Shown here piece by piece: positions 15,024-22,443 of a DNA stretch of 34,081 nt. The first letter of the stretch is position 1; each line of letters starts with the position of its first letter. Origin of the DNA: Acidobacteriota bacterium (GTDB lineage Bacteria; Acidobacteriota; Thermoanaerobaculia; Multivoradales; JAHZIX01). The stretch lies in contig JAXHTF010000054.1 of assembly GCA_034211275.1 (NCBI GenBank), positions 1-34,081 on the forward strand. Reading direction: 5' to 3'. The notes beneath the pieces are model-generated. The model searched no databases. It saw only the letters and a program-made list of their open reading frames with translations, and was not told the origin of the DNA. The position numbers were made by a program, and so were the translations under genes.

Positions 15024-16874
15024 TTTCGATTCCTTGGGCTGCTCGGGATCCTCGGGGGCGCGATCCCATGCCTGGCACTCGTTGCCGACCAGCCGACCCA
15101 GCCCGCCCGTCCCGCTACTGCAGAAGACCCCGCCGTCGTCCGTCCCGAACCCCACTTCGACGAAGAGCTCATCGTCACCGCCACCCTCGAGGAAATCCCC
15201 GAGGCGGAGCTGCCTGCGTCGGTGACGGTCTTCGACGCTAGGGCCATCGAGACCCGCCAGGCCACCACCGTTCTGGACCTCCTGCGGAGCGTCCCCGGAA
15301 TGACGGTGGCCCAATCCGGCGGCCCGGGGGATGTCACGTCGGTCTTCCTGCGCGGTACTTCCTCCACCCAGACTCTGGTGCTGTGGAATGGTGTGCCCCT
15401 CAACGATCCCTATTTCGGAGGGTTCGACTGGGCGCATCTGGGCACCGAGGGGGTGGAGCGGGTCGAGGTGGTGCGAGGGCCGCTGAGCACGGTCTATGGC
15501 AGCGATGCGGTGGGCGGCGTAGTGCAGCTGATCACCGACCGGCCGGAAGGCTCGCGACTGAGCGTCGAGGCGGGAGAGCGGAACTATGGCCGGGGTATGT
15601 TGAGCCTCGGCGGCAGCGCCGGGGAGGTAGCCCTTCAGGGAGTGGGCACCTACAGCACCGACGATGGCCTGCTGGTCAACGACGACTACACCACCGGCAG
15701 CGCCCAGCTGCGCGGCCGATGGCAGGCCCGGGACGGGCTGACCGTGTCGCTTCTGAGTCGGCTCCAGGACAGCGAGCTGGGGATTCCCCGCAGCGGCGCC
15801 GTGCTCACCCCCAACCGCCGCCAAGAGGCCCGCAGCATCGAGCTGGCAGCGCCGGTGACGGCGGTGTGGGGCTCCTGGCAGCTGGAGGGGCACCTGGCGC
15901 GCACCGAGGCGGAGTTCAACTTCCGCGATCCCGACGCCGGCTTTTCCCTCAACGACACCGAGACCGAGCGCTTGCGGACGCGTGCGGTGCTCTCCTACGA
16001 CCTCGGGGGCACGAGCTGGATCGGCGGCGGAGCGGACTGGCAGGAGGACGAGGTGAGCAATGTCACCACCTTCGGCACCAATCTGGATGGAGTCAATCAG
16101 GAGAATCTCTCGACCTTCGTGCAACTGCACCACGGTGGCGAGCGCTGGACTGCCGAGGTGGCGGTGCGCCGGGATGAGCACGAGAGCTTCGGGGGTGAGT
16201 GGTCTCCCAGTGCCGGGTTCAGCTTGGCTCTGGGCTCCTCCGCCCGTCTGCGGTTCAGCTATGGCGAGGGCTTCCGGGCGCCGTCTTTGGGCGAGCTCTT
16301 CTTCCCCTTCAGCGGCAATCCCGACCTTCAGCCGGAGATCAGCCGCAGCTACGAGGCGGGGATCGATGTGCGGTCGGGGGATTGGTCTTTCGACCTGGCC
16401 CTTTTCGACCAGGAAGTGGAGGAGCTGATCCAATTCGATTCGGTCACCTTCGTCAACGTCAACATTGGGCAGGCGGAGAGTCGGGGGGCTGAGCTGGCGC
16501 TACGCTGGAGCCGCCGCGATTGGGCGGCGGAGCTGACCGGGACCTATCTGGATAGCGAGGACCGAGCCACCGGCGAGTCGTTGCTTCGCCGTCCGGAGGA
16601 GAGCGCCAGCCTGAGGGTCGCCTGGCGCCCCGGCCCGTGGACTCTGCAGGTCTTGGGGCGCTACGTGGGAGAGCGAGCGGACGTCGATCCCATCACCTTC
16701 GGCCGCACGACCAACGACTCCTACACCACCGTCGACCTCACCGCCCGGTGGGATATTGGGTGGTTCGAGCCCTACGCCCGGGTTCTCAACCTCGCCGACG
16801 AGGACTACCAGGAGGTGCTGGGCTTTCCGGCTCCGGGGCGGACCTTCGTCGGCGGTGTGGCGGTGGGCTTCTAG
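15021..16874 (+). CDS. btuB: TonB-dependent vitamin B12 outer-membrane receptor
   Basis: ATG 15021 follows AAAGGAG; the frame is open upstream, but that part is the riboswitch. The 617-residue protein has a signal peptide (LLGILGGAIPCLALVA), a TonB-box-like segment (EELIVTATLEE), a plug domain (residues about 60-170: LLRSVPGMTV, VFLRGTSSTQTLVLWNGVPL, VVRGPLSTVYGSDAVGGVVQL) and a beta-barrel ending in VAVGF with the terminal aromatic residue typical of outer-membrane barrels. It should import cobalamin across the outer membrane using TonB energy; no tonB, exbB or exbD is in the window. Its length matches BtuB. Substrate is assigned from the cobalamin riboswitch and the btuFDC genes that follow, not from barrel residues. 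Confidence 0.88.
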   Translation: MFRFLGLLGILGGAIPCLALVADQPTQPARPATAEDPAVVRPEPHFDEELIVTATLEEIPEAELPASVTVFDARAIETRQATTVLDLLRSVPGMTVAQSGGPGDVTSVFLRGTSSTQTLVLWNGVPLNDPYFGGFDWAHLGTEGVERVEVVRGPLSTVYGSDAVGGVVQLITDRPEGSRLSVEAGERNYGRGMLSLGGSAGEVALQGVGTYSTDDGLLVNDDYTTGSAQLRGRWQARDGLTVSLLSRLQDSELGIPRSGAVLTPNRRQEARSIELAAPVTAVWGSWQLEGHLARTEAEFNFRDPDAGFSLNDTETERLRTRAVLSYDLGGTSWIGGGADWQEDEVSNVTTFGTNLDGVNQENLSTFVQLHHGGERWTAEVAVRRDEHESFGGEWSPSAGFSLALGSSARLRFSYGEGFRAPSLGELFFPFSGNPDLQPEISRSYEAGIDVRSGDWSFDLALFDQEVEELIQFDSVTFVNVNIGQAESRGAELALRWSRRDWAAELTGTYLDSEDRATGESLLRRPEESASLRVAWRPGPWTLQVLGRYVGERADVDPITFGRTTNDSYTTVDLTARWDIGWFEPYARVLNLADEDYQEVLGFPAPGRTFVGGVAVGF

Positions 16875-16883
16875 GTCCTGGGG

Positions 16884-17837
16884 ATGAGGAGGCTCGAAGC
16901 TGAGAGCTGGGGATCGTCGGCGCGGGCGGTGCCTGCCCCCGTGTTGGCCACCGTGCTGGCGGTCCTCGTCTTGGCGGCGGCCTGCGCCGGCCCCGAGCCG
17001 GTTCCCTCGGCAGACTCCTCGTCCACCACGCCGGTCAGAGCGTCGGGGCTCGAAGAAGGGCCTCGGCGCATCGTCACCCTCGCTCCCAGCATCACCGAGA
17101 TCGCCTTCGCCCTCGGGCTGGAAGAGCGCATCGTCGGCGTCGGTTCCTTCGCCAACTATCCGCCGGAGGCCCGCGCCAAGCCCCGCCTCGGGGGGTTGAC
17201 GGATCCCAACCTGGAGCTGCTGGTGGCCCTCGACCCCCAGCTGGCAATCCTGCTACCCAGCGAGGACGACGTCGCCGGCCCTCTGCGGCGCCTGGGGATC
17301 GAAGTGATGACCGTGGAGAGCGAGACTCTGGAGGATCTGGAGCAGAGCATCCTCGCCATCGCCCGGCGCTGTGGGGTCGAGCCCGCTGGCCGCGCGTTGA
17401 TCGAGGAGCTGCGGAAGGAGCTGGCGCCGCGGTCCGTAGGGGACGGCGTGCGGGTGATGATCACCATCGGTCGCCAACCCGGAGCGCCGGCGGAAGTTCT
17501 GGTGGCCGGGCCGGGTACCTTCTTGGACGAGCTGCTCCGGAGACTCGGCGCGGTGAATGTCTTCGCCGACGCCGGCCTGCGCTACCCCATCGTTGGTCTG
17601 GAGGAGATTCTGCGGCGGGATCCGGAGGTCATCGTCGAGCTGCAATCGGCGTCCCTGGAAGCTGCGGAGGCAGAGAGGGTGGAGGATGCCCTGACGGCGG
17701 ATTGGGATCGGGTTGCGGGGCTGCCGGCGGCCCGGTCCGGGCGAGTGGAGCTCATCGCCGGGGACTTCACGCTGATCCCGGGGCCGCGGGTGCCCAAGCT
17801 CTACCGCCGGTTGGCGCAGGCGCTGGAGGCTCGGTGA
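16884..17837 (+). CDS. btuF: Cobalamin ABC transporter substrate-binding lipoprotein
   Basis: The 317-residue protein belongs to the helical-backbone metal/vitamin binding family (Peripla_BP_2). The motif RRIVTLAPSITEIAFALGL near 61-80 and GLEERIVGVGSF, then L-L-V-A-L-D-P-Q-L-A-I, are the usual opening of BtuF and FhuD-like proteins. The N-terminus has a hydrophobic run and LAAAC with Cys34, a slightly atypical lipobox (Ala at -3). It would carry cobalamin through the periplasm to BtuCD. It begins nine bases after btuB ends, and its TGA overlaps the next GTG. The first about 15 residues may be upstream of the true start, as no strong ribosome site precedes ATG 16884. Confidence 0.87.
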   Translation: MRRLEAESWGSSARAVPAPVLATVLAVLVLAAACAGPEPVPSADSSSTTPVRASGLEEGPRRIVTLAPSITEIAFALGLEERIVGVGSFANYPPEARAKPRLGGLTDPNLELLVALDPQLAILLPSEDDVAGPLRRLGIEVMTVESETLEDLEQSILAIARRCGVEPAGRALIEELRKELAPRSVGDGVRVMITIGRQPGAPAEVLVAGPGTFLDELLRRLGAVNVFADAGLRYPIVGLEEILRRDPEVIVELQSASLEAAEAERVEDALTADWDRVAGLPAARSGRVELIAGDFTLIPGPRVPKLYRRLAQALEAR

Positions 17838-18694
17838 ACGGCTCCGGCGACTCCCGAGGCTCCCGGGGAAGCTCCTTGGTGGAGATGCAAGGCGTGCGCT
17901 GGGACGCCGATGGTCAGACCGTGGTGGGCCCCCTGGACCTGCAGGTGCGGGAGGGGGAGTGCCTGATGCTGGTGGGGCCCAACGGCGCCGGCAAGACGTC
18001 GCTGTTGCGTCTGGTCACGGGCTTGCTGGAGCCCTCCGCCGGGGAGCTGCGGTTGCGCGGCGAGCCCTACGGGAGCTGCTCGCGGCGGCAGCTGGCGCGG
18101 GCCATCGCCTACGTGCCGCAGATTCGGCCCGCCCGCGTGCCCCTGGAGGTCGGCGAGGTGGTGCTCCAAGGCCGCTATCCCCACCGCAAGGGCTGGCAGC
18201 TGGCACCGTCGGAGGAAGATTTCGCCGCCGTCGAGGCGGCGTTGGAGCGGGTGGGCATCGAGCATTTGCGCCGTCGCCGGCTGGATCGGCTCTCCGGAGG
18301 CGAGCGCCAGGCGGCCTACATCGCTGCGGCGCTGGCTCAGGAGGGGGAGCTGTTGGTTCTGGACGAGCCCACCACCCACCTGGACCCCAAGCACCAGCGG
18401 GAGATCGCCGCCCTGTTGCTGCGGCTGAAGGCCCAGGGCGCTCCCACCGTGCTCGCCGCCACCCACGACCTCGCTCTGGCATCCCAGGTGGCGGACCGCG
18501 TACTGGCCCTCCGCCGGGGAGCGATCCTGGCGGACGGTGAGCCTCGGGAGCTGATGCAGCCGGAGATGTTGCGGCAGCTCTTCGACGCTTCCTTCGAGCT
18601 GCTGCGGGAAGGGGCGCGGCCGATTCCTGGCCTGCTCTTCGACGCGGATGCAGCGGCGCTCCGTGAGGGGCTTCCTTCTAAGGAAGTCGAATGA
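17834..18694 (+). CDS. btuD: Cobalamin ABC transporter ATPase
   Basis: GTG 17834 overlaps the btuF stop (GTGA); the open frame before it lies within btuF. The 286-residue product has Walker A GPNGAGKTS at residues 48-56, signature LSGGERQ near 152-158, Walker B LLVLDEPT near 173-180 with the catalytic Glu, and the switch His in AATHD. Its architecture is that of FepC/BtuD-type ATPases, which energise FecCD permeases. The C-terminal tail (LLREGARPIPGLLFDADAA) is somewhat longer than in minimal members. It should act as a dimer with BtuC on the cytoplasmic side. The stop overlaps the next ATG (ATGA). Confidence 0.9.
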   Translation: MNGSGDSRGSRGSSLVEMQGVRWDADGQTVVGPLDLQVREGECLMLVGPNGAGKTSLLRLVTGLLEPSAGELRLRGEPYGSCSRRQLARAIAYVPQIRPARVPLEVGEVVLQGRYPHRKGWQLAPSEEDFAAVEAALERVGIEHLRRRRLDRLSGGERQAAYIAAALAQEGELLVLDEPTTHLDPKHQREIAALLLRLKAQGAPTVLAATHDLALASQVADRVLALRRGAILADGEPRELMQPEMLRQLFDASFELLREGARPIPGLLFDADAAALREGLPSKEVE

Positions 18695-19680
18695 AGCGCT
18701 CTTCCATTTTGGGCTTGCTGGGCCTCGCCTGGGTCCTGGCGCTGGTCCTGGCGCCGCTGGTGGGGTCTCATCCCCTATCCCTGGCCGAGGTGTGGAATGG
18801 AGACACCACCGCCGGCACCATCTTCTGGCAGCTACGTCTGCCGCGGACGCTCCTGGCGCTGCTTGCCGGCGGCGCGCTGGCGGTGTGCGGGCTCTCCTAC
18901 CAGACCCTCTTTCGCAACGAGCTGGCGGAGCCCTACACCTTGGGCACCGCTGTCGGCGCCGCCCTCGGAGCGGTGCTGATGATCCGCTGGGGCGGCGATT
19001 TCCTCCAGGGCCTCCTGGGGTGGGCGGCGCTACCGGGCATCGGCATCGCCAGCTTCGTCGGCGCTGTGGCGGCCAGCTCGGTGGTCTATGGACTGGCGGT
19101 GCGGCGACGGGAAGCCCAGGGCTCGACCCTCCTGCTGGCGGGCATCGCCGTCTCCCTCTCCGCCACGGCGGTGATTCTGTTCATCCAATACCTCTCCGAC
19201 TCCACCCAGACGTATCGCATGGTGCGATGGACCATGGGCGGCCTGGCGGTGGTGGGCTATCGCGAAGTGCTGTGGCTGCTGCCGTGGGTGCTGGGGGGCT
19301 GCGGCGTGCTGCTGGCGTTGCGTTGGGAGCTCAATCTGCTCCTCACCGGCGAGGAGCTGGCGGCCAGCCGCGGAGTCGACCTTGCGCGCCTGCGCCGCCG
19401 GGTGCTGGCGGTCACTTCCTTGATGGTGGGGGCGTTGGTGGCGGTGGCCGGCCCCATCGGCTTCGTAGGCTTGATGGTGCCCCACATCCTGCGCCGCTTT
19501 CTCGGCCACGACCACCTGCAGTTGATCCCCGCTTGCCTCCTGGCCGGTGGCGCGTTCCTGGCCGTTTGCGATGCCGTCGCCCGGGTGGTGATGGCGCCGG
19601 CAGAGCTGCCGGTGGGCATCCTCACCGCGCTCCTCGGCGGTCCTTTCTTTCTCTGGCTGATCTTCTTCGAGCGTTCCTAG
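18691..19680 (+). CDS. btuC: Cobalamin ABC transporter permease (FecCD family)
   Basis: ATG 18691 overlaps the btuD stop. The 329-residue membrane protein fits the FecCD/BtuC family, usually with about ten helices. Visible markers are LPRTLLALLAGGALAVCGL, the loop YQTLFRNELAEPYTLGT near 70-87, LLLAGIAVSLSATAVI, and the characteristic GPIGFVGLMVPHILRR near 255-270, which contacts the ATPase. It forms the inner-membrane channel for cobalamin. It closes the operon; only 24 bases separate it from the convergent gene at 19705, with no clear terminator between them. Confidence 0.9.
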   Translation: MKRSSILGLLGLAWVLALVLAPLVGSHPLSLAEVWNGDTTAGTIFWQLRLPRTLLALLAGGALAVCGLSYQTLFRNELAEPYTLGTAVGAALGAVLMIRWGGDFLQGLLGWAALPGIGIASFVGAVAASSVVYGLAVRRREAQGSTLLLAGIAVSLSATAVILFIQYLSDSTQTYRMVRWTMGGLAVVGYREVLWLLPWVLGGCGVLLALRWELNLLLTGEELAASRGVDLARLRRRVLAVTSLMVGALVAVAGPIGFVGLMVPHILRRFLGHDHLQLIPACLLAGGAFLAVCDAVARVVMAPAELPVGILTALLGGPFFLWLIFFERS

Positions 19681-19704
19681 CGGTCCTGGCCTCGACCCAA
19701 TCTC

Positions 19705-21915
19705 TCAACCGGGAGGAGTCCCTTCCAGGTCGCGAAGGGTCTTCCACAGCGTGTCCACCGGCTGAGGGGTGGCGAAGAGGAAACCCTGGACCTCGTCGCA
19801 GCGCAGCTCCCGGAGTAGCCGTAGCTGTTCCACCTCCTCGACGCCCTCCGCCACCACCTTCATCCCCAGGCTATGACCGAGGCCCACGATGGCGCGCACC
19901 AGCGCCGACGAGCTCTTGTGGTCGGGATTCAACCGCTGGATGAAGCGGCGGTCGATCTTCAGCCGGTCGAGGGGGAATTGCTGGAGGTAGGAGAGGGAGG
20001 AATAACCGGTGCCGAAGTCGTCGATGGAGACGCCGACTCCCAGCTGGCGCAGCTGCTGGAGCCGCTCGGTGATGCGGCCGCTCTCCTCCAGCAGGAGGCT
20101 TTCGGTGACCTCCAGGTCGAGTAGCCGAGGATCGAGGCGGGTGCTCCGGAGGCAGTCCTCCACTCGCTCCAGGAAGTCCGGCTGGGAGAATTGCACCGCC
20201 GAGACGTTGAGGGAGAGCCGGAGCGGTGGTCGCCCTTCGTGCTGCCATTCCACCAGTTGCCGGCAACCCTCCCGCATGACCCAATCGCCGACGCTGAGGA
20301 TCAGGTCGCTCTCCTCCGCCAGGGGCACGAAGGTGGTTGGGAGAATGACCCCTCGATGAGGGTGGTGCCAGCGCAGCAATGCCTCGAGGCCCACGACCTT
20401 CAGGCCGTCGAGGGAAAGCTGAGGCTGGTAGTAGAGTGCGAGCTCGCCGCGATCCGTCGCCACCCGCAGGTGGTTCTCCAGCTCGAACCGTTCGATGGCT
20501 TCGACGGTCATCTCGGTGGAAAAGCTCTGTACTGCGCTGATGCTCTGGGCTTTGGCCCGATAGAGGGCGCTGTCGGCCTTGCGCAGCAGGGCTTCGGCGT
20601 CGTTGCCATCCTCCGGGAAGAGGCTGATGCCGATGCTGGCGGAGAGGAAGAGCTCCTGGCCGGCGGCGATCAGCGGCTGACGGAGCGAGCCCAGCAGCTT
20701 GCGGGCAACCTTTAGGGCGTCGGCGATGCCGTGGCGCACGGAGACGATGGCGACGAATTCGTCGCCGCCCATGCGGGTCAGGGTGTCGGTCTGCCGCAGG
20801 TGCTTCTGGAAGCGACCGGCGGCCTGGCGCAGTACCTCGTCGCCGGCGGCATGCCCCAGGGTGTCGTTGATGCGCTTGAAGCGGTCGAGGTCGATGAACA
20901 ACACGCCCAAGCCGGTGCCGGAGCGCTGGGCCAACAGCAGGCCCTGGTGCAGCCGGTCAGCGAAGAGATGGCGGTTGGGCAGGCCGGTGAGAGCGTCGTG
21001 CTGGACCTGGCGCGCTAGGCGCTCGCTGAGCTGACGCCGCTCGGTGATGTCTTCGTGCACGATGAGGGCGCCGTGGTGGGGATCCCCCAGGGGCACGATC
21101 CGCAGCACCAGCCACCGGGGATGGGTGGCGGTGGCGTGACGGTACTCGCTGACGAAGGTCTTGCGTTCTCCCCGAAGCACCTCGCGGACCCCCACCAGCG
21201 CCCGTCCGGCCCCTTCCTCGGCTGACTCCGTGGCCCGCTCGCAGAGCTTGAGGTAGTCGCTACCGACGGTGAGGTGAGCGTGCACCGATCCCCGGTCCCC
21301 GGCGAGGAACTCCTCCCAGGGCCGGTTGATCGCCAGCACCTTGCCGTCGTTGTCGATGACCACCAAGTGGGCCGGGAAGGCGCTGATCACCGCCCGGTTG
21401 AGGGCGTAGCTGCGGCCGAGCTCGCTTTCTCGGCGCAGCCGCTCGATGGAGGCGGTGAGGAGGTTGGCGACGGAGCGGAGGAATTGGATGTCCTCGTGGT
21501 TGAATTCCTTGCCGCTGCGGCGCTGGATCGAGAGGACGCCGAACGGGCCCTGGCTGCCCCGAATCAGCACATTGGCGGTGGCCAGGCTTCCCTGTACGAT
21601 GCGCACCGGCTGGCTCTCGTGGAGCGTCGGCGAGTCCTCCTGAGGAGCGCCTCCGGAAGGTTGCGCCGCGCTGAGGGCGGCGCCGGCCTGGGCCAGAACT
21701 TCCCCTTGGAGCTGGCGCCGCGTCGCCGGGTCCTCCGGCCAGCCCACCTCGGCCCGCAAGACCAGCTCCGCATCCTTGCCGTCGCGCTCGAAGATCTGGC
21801 AGTAGTCGGACTGGAAGAGCTCGATCAGCCGAGACGCAGTCCAGCGGAAGAGCTCCTGAGAGTCGGAGGCGAGCAGAGCCATTCGGCTCAGCTGGGCGAT
21901 GGTCACCTGCTCCAT
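19705..21915 (-). CDS. GAF-PAS-GGDEF-EAL cyclic-di-GMP turnover protein
   Basis: The 736-residue protein lacks membrane segments. Residues 1-160 form a GAF-type domain, about 175-295 a PAS domain (VVIDNDGKVLAINRPWEEFL, then a C-terminal PAC part, VHEDITERRQL), about 305-465 a GGDEF domain and 475-725 an EAL domain. The diguanylate cyclase site is intact (GGDEF at 383-387), and an inhibitory I-site RQTD lies five residues before it. The phosphodiesterase side has E511-A-L-L-R-W and DDFGTGYSSL, so both activities are possible; which dominates cannot be told from sequence. It sets cyclic-di-GMP levels in response to an unknown cytoplasmic signal. It stands alone, convergent to the btu operon and divergent from the peptide gene at 22159. 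Confidence 0.9.
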   Translation of the reverse strand: MEQVTIAQLSRMALLASDSQELFRWTASRLIELFQSDYCQIFERDGKDAELVLRAEVGWPEDPATRRQLQGEVLAQAGAALSAAQPSGGAPQEDSPTLHESQPVRIVQGSLATANVLIRGSQGPFGVLSIQRRSGKEFNHEDIQFLRSVANLLTASIERLRRESELGRSYALNRAVISAFPAHLVVIDNDGKVLAINRPWEEFLAGDRGSVHAHLTVGSDYLKLCERATESAEEGAGRALVGVREVLRGERKTFVSEYRHATATHPRWLVLRIVPLGDPHHGALIVHEDITERRQLSERLARQVQHDALTGLPNRHLFADRLHQGLLLAQRSGTGLGVLFIDLDRFKRINDTLGHAAGDEVLRQAAGRFQKHLRQTDTLTRMGGDEFVAIVSVRHGIADALKVARKLLGSLRQPLIAAGQELFLSASIGISLFPEDGNDAEALLRKADSALYRAKAQSISAVQSFSTEMTVEAIERFELENHLRVATDRGELALYYQPQLSLDGLKVVGLEALLRWHHPHRGVILPTTFVPLAEESDLILSVGDWVMREGCRQLVEWQHEGRPPLRLSLNVSAVQFSQPDFLERVEDCLRSTRLDPRLLDLEVTESLLLEESGRITERLQQLRQLGVGVSIDDFGTGYSSLSYLQQFPLDRLKIDRRFIQRLNPDHKSSSALVRAIVGLGHSLGMKVVAEGVEEVEQLRLLRELRCDEVQGFLFATPQPVDTLWKTLRDLEGTPPG

Positions 21916-21988
21916 CTCAGCCCCGGCGGAAGTCCGTGCAGGTGCCCTTGCTGTAGGGAATCAACATTGTCGCTTCAGAAAAGCCGAG

Positions 21989-22061
21989 ATTAGCATACGC
22001 ACCGTCGAAAGGGTCTCATGGAGTCGAAGGTCTTGGATAGCGGCTCTGGGGCTATGCTAAT
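21989..22061. promoter_or_regulatory. Inverted 9-mers between divergent genes
   Basis: ATTAGCATA at 21989-21997 and TATGCTAAT at 22053-22061 are perfect inverted copies in the 243-base divergent region. Each is AT-rich and placed where a -10 box would be expected for the gene it faces; for the plus strand TTGGAT at 22033-22038 could be a distant -35. They may be paired promoters or operator half-sites. Confidence 0.3.
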
Positions 22062-22158
22062 ATTCTGATATTCGATGATCTCGTAGTGCAGCGCGGGGCC
22101 GGACTGACACCAACGGCAAAGTCTCCCTTGGAGACTGGTCAAGTTAGTGGAGGCTTCC

Positions 22159-22443
22159 ATGCAAGGCAAGCTCAGTACTCGCTGGATCTGGATTCTTCTT
22201 CTACTCACGGTGTGCTTGGTCCAGGGACCGGCGGAGGTCGCAGAAGGGGCGATTTGCACGACCTTCGACTTCTGTTGGGGCGTTCAAGACCGCCTTGGTG
22301 GTATGGCCTCTTTCTGTATCCAAATCTATGACTATGCGGCCTGTGAGAAGAGAGACTTCGTAGCTTTCGGTTTTCCCCAATGCGTGGTTTGGGATCACTG
22401 CTTCTTTGTCCACGAGTCGTCCGACACCTGTATCCAGCCGTGA
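22159..22443 (+). CDS. Small Cys-rich exported peptide
   Basis: ATG 22159 is preceded at five bases by GGAGG; a GTG four codons upstream lacks such a site. The 94-residue product has a strong signal peptide (WIWILLLLTVCLVQGPAEV, cleavage near AEG/AIC). The mature part of about 64 residues has seven cysteines spaced along aromatic-rich sequence (FDFCWGV, ASFC, AAC, PQC, DHCFFV, DTCIQP). An odd number suggests three disulfides plus one free cysteine or pairing with a partner. I recognise no family. The stop TGA overlaps the GTG start of the next gene (GTGA), so the two are translated together, and the peptide may be a ligand, subunit or substrate of the large protein downstream. Confidence 0.75.
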   Translation: MQGKLSTRWIWILLLLTVCLVQGPAEVAEGAICTTFDFCWGVQDRLGGMASFCIQIYDYAACEKRDFVAFGFPQCVVWDHCFFVHESSDTCIQP

